From assembly GCF_024807225.1 (NCBI RefSeq), contig NZ_JANUCO010000001.1, positions 124,001 through 188,000 of the forward strand: a DNA stretch of 64,000 nucleotides, given 5' to 3'. Positions 37,461 to 46,189 of the stretch are shown one piece after another. How positions within the stretch are numbered: position 1 is the stretch's first letter; each line of letters begins with the position of its first letter. Position numbers and translations under genes: made by a program. The notes under the pieces were generated by a model that was given only the letters and a program-made list of their open reading frames with translations, was not told the DNA's origin and did no database searches. The stretch comes from Chryseobacterium ginsenosidimutans. GTDB lineage: Bacteria > Bacteroidota > Bacteroidia > Flavobacteriales > Weeksellaceae.

Positions 37461-37485
37461 GCTTTCTTTTGAAAGTCTTTTTTTA
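37459..37485 (+). terminator. Hairpin terminator of the cytochrome pair
   Basis: AGGCTTTC and GAAAGTCT pair (one G-T) with a TTTT loop, followed by a seven-base T run. It overlaps the stop of the second cytochrome and abuts the convergent epimerase gene. Confidence 0.8.
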
Positions 37486-38475
37486 TTTTAACTCAATTCC
37501 CAAACCTGGTTTCTGGGACAGCATTATTTTGCCATTTTCTACAAAATTTCCGGTGGCATAATCATTGGAAACGAGATTGGCTCCGTCTAAATCTGCGTAA
37601 TCAACAAGTCCGGTCAAAACACAGCCTGCGGAAATTCCAACGGTGGATTCTGTCATACAGCCGATCATAATTTTGTAGTTTAATTCACGCGCTTTTTTAA
37701 TCATTTCTAATGCAGGAGTTAATCCGCCACATTTCATTAATTTGATGTTGACACTTTTGTAATAAGGAATTAATTCTTCCAAAGAATCCAGATTCTGACA
37801 ATCTTCATCTGCCATCCAATTGGCAAAACCTTCTTTTTTTAAGATCTTGTAATGGTCGATCGGTCTTGGTTGTTCGAGATAGGAAAACTTCTGAACCTCA
37901 TCGTTTTCCTGAAGCCAGACGCAATCTTCATCGGTGAAACTTGCGTTGGAATCTAAAGCCATATTTTTATTTAATAGTAAAAGTTTTTCGACATTTTTTT
38001 TATCTAAACCTTTGCATTTCACTTTGAATGTATTCCAACTGCTTTTTTCAATTTTCTGAATCTGTTTTTCTATTTCTCCGACGGAAATGGTGATCGAACT
38101 TTCTACTAAGTTTTCAGACGGAAGCTGATTTAATTCAATAAAATTTTTGTTCTCCAGTTTCCCAAAAAGATCCCAGTAAGCACAATCTAATGCAGAAAGT
38201 AAAAACGGATGAAGATTTAAGTTTAATAAAAATTGGAAAAATGCTTTCGGATGAATGATTTTCTGAGCTTCAATTTGGGTTTGAATTTCCTTTAATTTTA
38301 AAACAAAATTTTGAAGATCGATGTGATAATAATCGATCGCAACACATTCTCCGTAACCTTTGCAATTTTGATGAGATAATTGTATAAGCAATGCGTCTCT
38401 CTTGTTATAGTTCCCGTAAGCAATTGAAAATGTTTCTTTTAACCGTAATTCTTTTAGTGTGAAATTTATCTTCAT
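37483..38475 (-). CDS. Dipeptide epimerase (enolase superfamily)
   Basis: 330 residues with the muconate-lactonizing-type enolase fold. A catalytic Lys is in WNTFKVKCKG; Mg ligands are expected at MALDSNASFTD, FSYLEQPRP and WMADEDCQN; the second Lys is in VNIKLMKCGGLTPA; the C-terminal GCMTESTVGISAG is typical of L-Ala-D/L-Glu epimerases. The enzyme probably recycles murein dipeptides in the cytoplasm. Substrate specificity within the family varies, so the dipeptide is inferred. Confidence 0.86.
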   Translation of the reverse strand: MKINFTLKELRLKETFSIAYGNYNKRDALLIQLSHQNCKGYGECVAIDYYHIDLQNFVLKLKEIQTQIEAQKIIHPKAFFQFLLNLNLHPFLLSALDCAYWDLFGKLENKNFIELNQLPSENLVESSITISVGEIEKQIQKIEKSSWNTFKVKCKGLDKKNVEKLLLLNKNMALDSNASFTDEDCVWLQENDEVQKFSYLEQPRPIDHYKILKKEGFANWMADEDCQNLDSLEELIPYYKSVNIKLMKCGGLTPALEMIKKARELNYKIMIGCMTESTVGISAGCVLTGLVDYADLDGANLVSNDYATGNFVENGKIMLSQKPGLGIELK

Positions 38476-38547
38476 ATTTTAACTTACCCAATGATCATTA
38501 GTAAAAGCAAAAAGAATAACTATTACTTCATCTATTAAAGCTACAAA

Positions 38548-38573
38548 AAAGGAAGCCAAAACTGACTTCCTTT
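38548..38573 (-). terminator. Hairpin terminator of the M36 peptidase gene
   Basis: AAAGGAAG and CTTCCTTT form an 8-bp stem, with an additional inner pairing, 25 bases after the M36 stop. Confidence 0.65.
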
Positions 38574-38597
38574 CTAAAAATTATTGTTTTAAGTATT

Positions 38598-41168
38598 TTA
38601 TTTTACGATCAGTTTTTCAGTCTGAGTTTTTTCTCCCTGTTTGATATTAACCATATAAACTCCTTTCTGTAATCCTTTTGTTGAAAAGGCTTTTTTGGAA
38701 GTATTTTCTCTTGTATCAGACAATACCAATTTTCCTGACATGTCGAAAAGCTTCACTTTAACTTCTTCTTTTGACTTATCAATATTTCCTACAAAGAATT
38801 CATCATATGTCGGATTCGGGAAAACTACAAATTTTGTTTCTGAAGCTCCGGCTTCCTGAGTTGCCAATACAATATCGCATTCTGCAGGATACGTGAAATT
38901 TTCTACCTGATCTGTTCCCACAGTTTTACTACCGGTTGAAGCAGTAACTCCTAATCCTCTTTTTGCAAAAGCTTTCCAGATCATACATTTGTCTGCGCCT
39001 CCGGTTTTCACCTGATCTGCCTGAATGATGGCGTCTCTTCCGTCGATAAAACTAGGGCTACAAACCTGAAGTTTCAAGCCATCCATTACTAATTGTAAAA
39101 TTTTGGCATTCCCAGAATTCGGATTGGCTAAAACATCATTATTATAACCATATTTTTCTACATATTTCCACGTAAGATCCCAAAGCATTGATGCCCATAC
39201 AAAACCTATAGAGTGAGGATCACCAACCATCGTATTTGTATTGGCATATGTATAATTATTTACTGCAAAATCAGGAGAATATTTTGTCGGTCTTATTCCG
39301 TTTCCTGTAGTTGGCTGTTCAGCAACATAAGTTGCCATCCCTCTTGCCAAACCAGATGTATCACCCGGTCTTGCCGTAAGCATCAAAGCAAAAAAGTCTG
39401 ACCAGCCTTCACCCATTTGTTCCGTAGAATTGGTTGTTGAAAGACAGCTGTATCCTTGTCCTGTCAATCTATTAGAAATTCCGTGACCGTATTCGTGCGC
39501 TATAACTCCATTATCCAGACTTGAATGTTTAAATCCGTTAAAATCGGTACCCAACGTAGTATTAATTACTGTTCCTCCAGTAATTTGAGCAACAAGATAT
39601 TGCCCCTCCGTTTTACCGATCATAATTGTCGGAATTGTAATTGTAGAATCTGTTCCTCCTAATGCAATCGGAGTGTCACTTGATGGATGATATTGGATAA
39701 CTCCCACTGCACCTGCATCTTGTAAGTTTTTTGTTTTTACCGTAAAATTACATCCTGCTGCATTAACCACTCCTATTTTCCCTGTCATGCTTCCTGCAGT
39801 AACGGCTGTACATGCATCAGCAGGTGAAGATACAGCAAGATCTCCTGTCACAGATTGCCCTTCAAACAATATAGATCCGAAAGTAGCTGTTTCCGACATC
39901 ACTTTAGGTCGGCTTGTCACTGTTGCCGGAGAATTATACTGATATCTTGAAATAGGATCTGTCGCTGTCTGGCTTCTCGACCAAACATACATCTGCATTC
40001 TAGGTGCAAGAAGATAAGTTGTACCTGCGATTACCGTTTCATATCCCGAATTAAAATTGGCGTTATTTAATCCGCTTCCATCAAAAGCTTCAGCATTTAC
40101 AGCATCTCCTCCAATTCCTGGGTTTCCAAAATTATTGGTCTGGAAATTCCTTGCCGCTTCAGTAAATCCGAATTTATAAAATACATCGTGAACCTTATTA
40201 TTCATATAAAAAAGATTCGTAATAGCTGCATCTTTTTGAGCAAAAGGACTGACATATCTTCCTTCGGCAAACGGAAAATCAAAGTTTCTTGAAATTCCTC
40301 CATCGGGAGAATATCCCGGCGTATTTGCATTTGCCTGATCCGAGTAAGCATACACATTATTTCCTCTTGTATTGGTATAGCTGTCTGTTACTGTTGAATG
40401 CCACCCTTCCGGAGATGCTGTAATATCCCAAGGATTACTCAAAATAGAACGCGATCCGAAACTTGGAGCTTCAACCGGAAGAGGAAAAACATTATAAGAC
40501 GCAGCAGACGGAACCAATAATAACGTGTTTTTCTGAGAATCTGAAATTTTAGTCTTGAATTTCACCGGTTCTGAATAATTTACATCTGATTCTGTATTGT
40601 TATGTTCAAAATCACAACTTACCGTCAAATTATCTTTTGCCAACACTTCACCTGTTGAAGCATCTGCAATGACATGCCAAACATCTGAAGATTTCTTATC
40701 TGATACGAATAATTCTTTTGCCAAAACAAATACATTATTTTTTTCAAAATAAACATTTGGCAGATATTGTACTCTTGAGATTTCCTGTAAGTTCAGATTT
40801 TGTTTTAATGTTTCTTCGGAAATTTTTTCCTTAGGATTTCCCTGATTTCCAATGACAATTTCTTTCTTGAAATCATTTTTTTCTGAGATAATCTTTTCGT
40901 CTCTTATAATCACTTTTCCAAGTGCATTATATACTCGCAGACCGTCATAAGTCTGTTGAACATTCACAATATTTGCACCTAAACTTTTAGAATTATCTTC
41001 ATTAAGAATGATAAAATCTAATTTACTATCAAAACTATTCTTTTGAGAGAGCTGTGCGCCCTTTTTGTAATAATCCTGAATCAGTGCTTTAGAGTTTTGC
41101 CCGTTCATTGTGTTGAACGCAAATACTGCCGCTATCGAAAGCGGAATCATAAATAATTTTTTTGTCAT
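38598..41168 (-). CDS. M36 family metallopeptidase (fungalysin) with T9SS sorting domain
   Basis: 856 residues. A signal peptide (about 1-23) and a propeptide (FTP-like, about 25-170) precede the catalytic domain. A PA-type insert lies around 410-530 (GKIGVVNAAGCNFTVKTKNL). The Zn motif is HEYGH at residues 558-562, in NGVIAHEYGHGISNRLTG. The last about 80 residues form a type A T9SS domain (VVFPNPTYDEFFVG ... KGVYMVNIKQGEKTQTEKLIV). The enzyme is secreted or surface-fixed and degrades extracellular protein. Confidence 0.95.
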   Translation of the reverse strand: MTKKLFMIPLSIAAVFAFNTMNGQNSKALIQDYYKKGAQLSQKNSFDSKLDFIILNEDNSKSLGANIVNVQQTYDGLRVYNALGKVIIRDEKIISEKNDFKKEIVIGNQGNPKEKISEETLKQNLNLQEISRVQYLPNVYFEKNNVFVLAKELFVSDKKSSDVWHVIADASTGEVLAKDNLTVSCDFEHNNTESDVNYSEPVKFKTKISDSQKNTLLLVPSAASYNVFPLPVEAPSFGSRSILSNPWDITASPEGWHSTVTDSYTNTRGNNVYAYSDQANANTPGYSPDGGISRNFDFPFAEGRYVSPFAQKDAAITNLFYMNNKVHDVFYKFGFTEAARNFQTNNFGNPGIGGDAVNAEAFDGSGLNNANFNSGYETVIAGTTYLLAPRMQMYVWSRSQTATDPISRYQYNSPATVTSRPKVMSETATFGSILFEGQSVTGDLAVSSPADACTAVTAGSMTGKIGVVNAAGCNFTVKTKNLQDAGAVGVIQYHPSSDTPIALGGTDSTITIPTIMIGKTEGQYLVAQITGGTVINTTLGTDFNGFKHSSLDNGVIAHEYGHGISNRLTGQGYSCLSTTNSTEQMGEGWSDFFALMLTARPGDTSGLARGMATYVAEQPTTGNGIRPTKYSPDFAVNNYTYANTNTMVGDPHSIGFVWASMLWDLTWKYVEKYGYNNDVLANPNSGNAKILQLVMDGLKLQVCSPSFIDGRDAIIQADQVKTGGADKCMIWKAFAKRGLGVTASTGSKTVGTDQVENFTYPAECDIVLATQEAGASETKFVVFPNPTYDEFFVGNIDKSKEEVKVKLFDMSGKLVLSDTRENTSKKAFSTKGLQKGVYMVNIKQGEKTQTEKLIVK

Positions 41169-41185
41169 ATTACTCTGGTTTTTGA

Positions 41186-41215
41186 CAAAGCTAACATATT
41201 TTCTGAACCATGAAA
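41186..41215 (-). promoter_or_regulatory. Putative promoter of the M36 peptidase
   Basis: On the minus strand TAGCTTTG (41186-41193) fits TAnnTTTG, with TTTC 18 bases upstream (41212-41215). The box ends 17 bases before the start codon. Confidence 0.5.
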
Positions 41216-41250
41216 GAAAAATTATATTATGTTAAAAACCAGAAACTTAA

Positions 41251-41772
41251 TCAATTCCCTTTCTTCTTTTTAACCCTTTTCTTATTAGACTTTCCAGGCA
41301 TTTTTCCTTTGATAAATTTTTCTCTATTCTTTAAAAAATCTATCATAATTTGGTCATAAGCAAATTTTTTTGCTTCCTTTAATGGCTTCAAAGCTTTATT
41401 ATATTCAAACTTGATCTCAAACAGCAAAGATTTGTGAATCAAAATTCTGCAATTATCTATTCCTTTGATTTTCAATGCATATTCGATTAATTTTTCAGCT
41501 TCTTGCAAATCTTCATTATCCAAGAGACATTTGATATAATATTGCGGCGTATTGAGATTAGCGACGTTACATTTCATCGCTTCTTCAAAATAGAGCTTTG
41601 CTTTTTCGTAGTCAGTCAACATTTCGCTGTAGATTCTTCCCATTAAACACAGGCTGTCTGCATCTTCGGGATCGTATGACAAAGCATAATTCAGAGCTTC
41701 CAGACAATCCGGTAAACTATAAGGATAATTATCTAAAGCCTCGAAGTAGTATTTACTTTTAGTTAAGGTCAT
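41251..41772 (-). CDS. TPR-like protein at the end of the rtcB-prfH operon
   Basis: 173 residues, helical. Tetratricopeptide-style repeats are visible: ALNYALSYDPEDADSLCLMG, YEKAKLYFEEAMKCN and YYIKCLLDNEDLQEAEKLIE. The tail is very basic (GKMPGKSNKKRVKKKKGN), which could touch RNA or ribosomes. Its start overlaps the prfH stop by 14 bases, so the two are translationally coupled. A TPR partner is not part of the described RtcB-PrfH system; a scaffolding or substrate-recruitment role is inferred. Confidence 0.75.
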   Translation of the reverse strand: MTLTKSKYYFEALDNYPYSLPDCLEALNYALSYDPEDADSLCLMGRIYSEMLTDYEKAKLYFEEAMKCNVANLNTPQYYIKCLLDNEDLQEAEKLIEYALKIKGIDNCRILIHKSLLFEIKFEYNKALKPLKEAKKFAYDQIMIDFLKNREKFIKGKMPGKSNKKRVKKKKGN

Positions 41773-42457
41773 TTTTGTAGTTTTTTAATTCGTTTTTCAG
41801 GACGTTTCTTTGTTTTTTGAACGATTTTTCCTGATAATTTTTTTTAAAATCTGTTCCCGAAAAAGTACGGATCGGGCTTCCTCTTTGCACCTGCAAATGA
41901 TTGTTCCATGTTTCCTGCATTCTTTTTTGAAGCTGAATAATATTCTGTTCCAACACTTTTTCTTTTAATCTTGTGATAGACAGCTTTTTATTATCCAATT
42001 GTGATCGTGAATCTTGCACAAAAACACTTTGTCCTGTCGGCAAATGTGTCGCACGAACTGCGGTATTCACTTTATTTACATTTTGTCCTCCACTTCCCTG
42101 GCTTCTTGTTGTTTGAAATTGAATATCTTTTTCATTAAAATTAATTTTCTCCAATCCATCCAATTTAAAAATTCCGATGAACCAGTTGCTTCTTTTGTGT
42201 AGTTTCCGGAAGGTACTTTTCCCCGTCCAACAAATACTTCCCAACCATATTTTTAAAAATTCATTTAATTCTTTTCCTTTTAAAAGTAGAGTTACGGATT
42301 TCAATGTTAGATTTTCATCACCATTTTCACGGTGTATGATTTCGTAGTCTATTTTATTATCTTTTGCTTCCTCAAGGAAGACCTTCAGTACTTTCGCCAC
42401 CACCCATTGGCATTCTAAAGGTCCTCTTCCTGAGGTTATTTGTATTAATTTATCCAT
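41759..42457 (-). CDS. prfH: Peptide chain release factor homologue PrfH
   Basis: 232 residues, far shorter than RF1 (361 here). It keeps the catalytic domain with GGQ at residues 123-125 (RSQGSGGQNVNKVNTAV) and the following RATHLPTGQSVFVQDSRSQ, but lacks the domain that reads stop codons. PrfH is known from RtcB-linked operons, where it is proposed to release peptides from ribosomes whose 16S rRNA decoding centre was cut, so that RtcB can reseal the RNA. Here rtcB is directly upstream, so the assignment is strong. Confidence 0.93.
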   Translation of the reverse strand: MDKLIQITSGRGPLECQWVVAKVLKVFLEEAKDNKIDYEIIHRENGDENLTLKSVTLLLKGKELNEFLKIWLGSICWTGKSTFRKLHKRSNWFIGIFKLDGLEKINFNEKDIQFQTTRSQGSGGQNVNKVNTAVRATHLPTGQSVFVQDSRSQLDNKKLSITRLKEKVLEQNIIQLQKRMQETWNNHLQVQRGSPIRTFSGTDFKKNYQEKSFKKQRNVLKNELKNYKNDLN

Positions 42458-42475
42458 TGTTTTTTGTTTGTTGTC

Positions 42476-42525
42476 GGTTGATGGTTGTCAGTTGATGGCG
42501 TTAAAAATTCTAACAACCATCAACC
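42476..42525 (-). repeat. Perfect 13-bp inverted repeat between rtcB and prfH
   Basis: GGTTGATGGTTGT (42476-42488) and ACAACCATCAACC (42513-42525) lie in the 85-base gap of the operon. In the transcript they would form a stem that could protect or attenuate the downstream part. Similar GTTGATGG repeats may be common intergenic elements in this genome. Confidence 0.7.
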
Positions 42526-42542
42526 AAAAACTAACAACCAAT

Positions 42543-43935
42543 TTACTTATCCATCCTCACAATTCTTGGTTGGAAAGTTCCGAGAATATCCACCAATTCG
42601 CTTTGGGCATTCATGACTTCGTTGATGTCTTTGTACGCCATTGGTGCTTCTTCCGTGTTTCCGCCCATCAAAGTGACATTCTTTAGTTTTAATTCTTTTT
42701 TGATGTCATTTTGAGTGAAAAGATTTCTGCATTCTCCTCTCGAATGAGCTCTTCCCGCTCCATGTGAAGCCGAGTTCAACGAATCCGGGTTTCCTTTTCC
42801 GCGCACGATGAAACCTTTTGCGGTCATTGATCCGGGAATCATTCCCAATTCATTTTCATTCGCGGGAGTTGCCCCTTTTCTGTGAACAATCACTTCTTTC
42901 CCATTATGGATCTCTTTCCATGCAAAGTTGTGATGGTTTTCAATTCTGGCTTTTACTCTTCCGCCGACTGCTTTCACCAATCTTCGGTGAATATCGTCGT
43001 GACAGGCTGAAGCGTAATCTCCTGCGAGATTCATCGCCATCCAATATTCTAAACCAAGGTGCGTATTCAAATCCAACCAAGCGAAGTTTTGAGCTTCTTT
43101 TGGTAACGGACATTGCTCTGTCGCAACTCTCGAATAATACTGAGCGATTTCTGCTCCTAAGCCACGCGAACCGCTGTGCGAAAGAATTCCAAGGTATTTT
43201 CCTTTTGGAAGGTTGATTTGTTCGTCTTCTTCCGTAATTTCGACTTCTCCGAATTCTACAAAGTGATTTCCACCGCCGGAAACTTCCCATTTGTTTGATG
43301 CCTTTTCCTTTTAATCTTCTTAAGATCGGGATCATATCGAAAGTATCTCTGTCGAAAATTTCGTGATCGATGTGAGATTTATGTGTTTCATACATCCCGA
43401 ATTTGGTATGTTCGGCAAGAGCTTTTTCATATTTATCTCTTGCGCCGTCTAGATAAGAAACAGGGGTATCCAAAATACTGAGACTCATTCTGCAGCCAAT
43501 ATCCATCCCGACTCCGTAAGGAATTACAGCATTTTCAACCGCCAAAACTCCACCGATCGGAAGCCCGTAACCGCTGTGCGCGTCGGGCATTAAAGCTCCC
43601 TGCGTTGCAATTGGAAGTTTCAATGCAGTGTACAACTGACTTTTCGCTTCATCTGAAATATTGTTTCCGAAAATTTGGAAAGAAGTTCGATTGGTATTGA
43701 GCATTCTTTTTTCTGTTTTCTTGGATGAAAGCAAGGCTTCAGCGATTTGTCCAAAGGTTAAATCTTTTTCGTAATTCTCCGGATTGGTCAGGATTTCCTT
43801 TAAAAGAGATTTCACATGATGAATATTTTTAGTTGCAAAATTTCTTTTCATAACTTCCAAAGCGATGTTGACACTCTGATTGTTTGGATAGCCTAATTTT
43901 AATATATCTTTTCCTTTAAGTTTTAAATTTCCCAT
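42543..43935 (-). CDS. rtcB: RNA-splicing ligase RtcB (apparent frameshift at 43280-43282)
   Basis: From ATG 43935 (MGNLKLKGKDIL). The first frame includes the metal motif GVGMDIGCRMSLS and MPDAHSGYGLPIGGVLA, then derails after KGKGIKQMGSF. The rest is in another frame: ENHHNFAWKEIH, HRKGATPANENELGMIPGSM and LNSASHGAGRAHSRGE, where the His of SHGAGR is the guanylylated nucleophile. Removing one T from AGTTTCCGG on the coding strand gives MGSSGGGNHFVEF, the family consensus, and a 463-residue protein. RtcB joins 2',3'-cyclic phosphate and 5'-OH RNA ends. It lies between a basic protein gene and prfH. Confidence 0.95.
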
Positions 43936-43962
43936 TGTTTTTGTTTTAAACATTTGTTGGAC

Positions 43963-44697
43963 TCATTCGTCCATAAAATAATCTGCAAACGCTGTTGCGG
44001 ACATGTTGTAGAGAAAGTATTTTTTACTTTCGTTGAGATCAGATTCATATTTAATTTTCCATGAATTTGATTTACCATAAATTTTCTTTTGAATAATCCC
44101 CTGAACTTTATATTGCTTTACATAAAATTCAACTTCTGCATATTCCTTTTCCAACTCTGCATTTACAGGTTTGTAATGTGTAATCATATTTGGTTTTATT
44201 CTTAACGTAAATCTCCAAGGTTCAATGAAATCGCAGTAATCGTAATACATTTTGCGGAAAGGACAATATTCTCTTCTTTTTAAAAAGTATTGTCTTTCTC
44301 GAGCTGTAAATTGGATTTTTGGATTATCCCATTCATAGGATGAAAGAGATTTTAATTTTTGTTCTCTCTCCACATAGATTCTTCGTCCGAATTTTCTTTT
44401 CTTTTTTAAAAAGTGTCGAATTTCCGAATACATGAATGTGTTGATTTTCTTAAGAATCCCTTCAAAGAATTCTGCGTCTTTCGTTCGCATTACTTCTTCT
44501 GTAACAGCGAAGAATCTTACAAAACCTCTTTGATATGGCTCTTCTAAAGGAATCCAAGGAATATCTCTCTTAATTTTCCAAAGTTCTTTACTACGTTTAT
44601 ACTTTTTTCTGATCTGTTTTTCTACATCTTTTTTTACTATTCTTTTTCTGCTTCTCAGACTTCTTAATCGAAAAGACAGAAGGTTATCATTTTCCAT
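43963..44697 (-). CDS. Highly basic protein of unknown function, first gene of the rtcB-prfH operon
   Basis: 244 residues with 57 Lys/Arg (23 percent), no signal peptide and no membrane helix. The N-terminus is especially basic (RLRSLRSRKRIVKKDVEKQI). Other notable parts are WIPLEEPYQRGFVRFFAV, the Cys pair in REYCPFRKMYYDYCDF and many aromatic residues. I do not recognise a domain. It begins the operon, 27 bases before rtcB, and charge and context suggest RNA or ribosome binding. It may be a specificity or damage-recognition factor; that is inference. Confidence 0.65.
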   Translation of the reverse strand: MENDNLLSFRLRSLRSRKRIVKKDVEKQIRKKYKRSKELWKIKRDIPWIPLEEPYQRGFVRFFAVTEEVMRTKDAEFFEGILKKINTFMYSEIRHFLKKKRKFGRRIYVEREQKLKSLSSYEWDNPKIQFTARERQYFLKRREYCPFRKMYYDYCDFIEPWRFTLRIKPNMITHYKPVNAELEKEYAEVEFYVKQYKVQGIIQKKIYGKSNSWKIKYESDLNESKKYFLYNMSATAFADYFMDE

Positions 44698-44837
44698 TTA
44701 TTAATAAGATTTGGGATGCAAAACGGCAGATTTCAGACTTTCTGAAATGGTAAATTTTGCATTAAATCTCTGTCAACTAAAATTTTAGTTGATTGATTAT
44801 TCAAACCTTGAAGGTTTATTGGCAGAGCGTTATTATT

Positions 44838-44925
44838 AGCCCCGATTGCAACGACATCCTTTTTTTGCGTGGGCTTGAAAAAAGCGTGGGCAAAAAAGAT
44901 ATAGCGGAAAGCGGGATTAAGCTCC
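44838..44925. ncRNA. Recurrent structured intergenic element (candidate RNA)
   Basis: The block starts AGCCCCGATTGCAACG and ends GGAAAGCGGGATTAAGCTCC. The outer ends can pair (AGC-CCCG with CGGG-GCT) and inside TTTTTTGC (near 44861) faces GCAAAAAA (near 44890), making one long interrupted hairpin. I recall very similar blocks between genes in many Flavobacteriia genomes. Whether it is a transcribed RNA, an mRNA 3' element or a mobile repeat is not known to me. Strand is uncertain. Confidence 0.45.
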
Positions 44926-44982
44926 TGATAAAAAAATAGATTTCGGGGAAACTTGATTTGAGTTTGAAATATTGCGCAATAA

Positions 44983-45012
44983 AAAACCCGAAATCTTACG
45001 ACTTCGGGTTTT
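44983..45012. terminator. Hairpin terminator near the M28 peptidase gene
   Basis: AAAACCCGAA and TTCGGGTTTT form a perfect 10-bp stem with a 10-base loop. On the minus strand it is about 180 bases downstream of the M28 gene; on the plus strand it could end a transcript of the structured element. Confidence 0.7.
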
Positions 45013-45191
45013 GATATTTCAATATACTGTTATTCTATGAGTGTACCAAACCACGAAGCCTCGCCTTTGCAAAAGGCAATCCTACTGATGAATGTTGATT
45101 GTATTTGAACATTGCTTCGTTGTTTTTTAAATGGTTAAACTTTATTTTCAGATGCAAATATATTAATTTTTCCGGAATTCCAAATATTTTT

Positions 45192-46172
45192 TTATTTTAA
45201 ATGAATCAAGCTGAGGAAAATCCCGTCAATTACTTTTGTCATTCTCTGTAAATCCAATGTTTCCAACGTATCCGTTGGTTGATGATAATTTTTATTTCTG
45301 AAAAACGAAGTATCAGTAATCATCATGGCGGAATACCCAAATTTCCAGTAATTCAAATGATCGGAAAAATCGGTTCCTACAACAAATTTTGGAGATGAAA
45401 AGGTTTCTGTTTTCATCTGATTGGCTTTTTTAAATTGTTCACCGAAATTTTCTACAAATTTTCCGCCGCCGAACTTTTTAATCAATGTTATAAAATCTCC
45501 CTTATTCCCGTAATACCACGAAAGGATTCCCAAAGGATAGTTTTGAGAATTTTCTTCGTCTTTAAAATATCCTATCATTTCTACGCTTGCCATTCCGTAC
45601 ACATCGATATTGTTGTCTTTAAGGTATTTTGCATGAATGTAACTTCCCATATTTTCAGTTCTGAAATACGGAGGCTCTTCTAAAGTATAAGCGACAAGAT
45701 CTATTCTGTAATTGAGTTTTTGACCTTGAAGCATTCTTGCCAATTCTAACAATGCCGTAACTCCGGTCGCATTATCATCGGCTCCCTGTTGATCTCCACA
45801 GACATCATAATGAGCTCCGATAATGATTCTTTTTTTGTTTTCTGTCCCGAAAGAGCAGATTACATTTTTATATATTTCTTCTCCAACTTGATACTCTTGA
45901 AAGCTTGTGCTGTCGCTGTATTTATTAAAATCTTGATGAATGTATTCCGCAATCGTATTAAGTTGATCTAAGTTTTTATAGTTGCGAAACTGAAGAGTTT
46001 GAGTGAGTGCAGTCAAATGTTCTTTAACTAAATTGATATCAGCCGGAACAGGTGATTTTTCCGGTATTCGATTTTCTTTAAAAGGATTAAAAATAAAAAC
46101 ACCTATAAAAAATAAACCCACGAAAAGAATGATTTTTCTCTTCGTAGGTTTTAGTATGTTTTTAATTTTCAT
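45192..46172 (-). CDS. M28 family metallopeptidase
   Basis: 326 residues with an N-terminal membrane anchor or uncleaved signal (about 14-29, IILFVGLFFIGVFIF). Zn ligands of the M28 type are in IIGAHYDVCGDQQGADDNATG, the catalytic Glu in YTLEEPPYF, and further ligands in ASVEMIGYF and a late His region (SDHLNYWKFGY, NYHQPTDTLE). It is an aminopeptidase-like enzyme acting outside the inner membrane. It is 17 bases downstream of the next gene and probably cotranscribed with it. Confidence 0.9.
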   Translation of the reverse strand: MKIKNILKPTKRKIILFVGLFFIGVFIFNPFKENRIPEKSPVPADINLVKEHLTALTQTLQFRNYKNLDQLNTIAEYIHQDFNKYSDSTSFQEYQVGEEIYKNVICSFGTENKKRIIIGAHYDVCGDQQGADDNATGVTALLELARMLQGQKLNYRIDLVAYTLEEPPYFRTENMGSYIHAKYLKDNNIDVYGMASVEMIGYFKDEENSQNYPLGILSWYYGNKGDFITLIKKFGGGKFVENFGEQFKKANQMKTETFSSPKFVVGTDFSDHLNYWKFGYSAMMITDTSFFRNKNYHQPTDTLETLDLQRMTKVIDGIFLSLIHLK

Positions 46173-46189
46173 TTTCTATAAGTGGTCAT

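Larger units (their letters stand above)
44698..45191. other. Gene-free stretch of 494 bases
   Basis: Between the RNA-repair operon and the M28 peptidase. It holds a hyphenated palindrome TCAACTAAAATTTTAGTTGA near 44773, the structured repeat at 44838-44925 and the terminator-like hairpin at 44983-45012. No convincing coding frame is seen. Confidence 0.6.

Noticed and set aside
45035..45110. tRNA-like segment near 45040-45100
   Set aside because: No cloverleaf with a T-loop GTTC and anticodon stem could be drawn.
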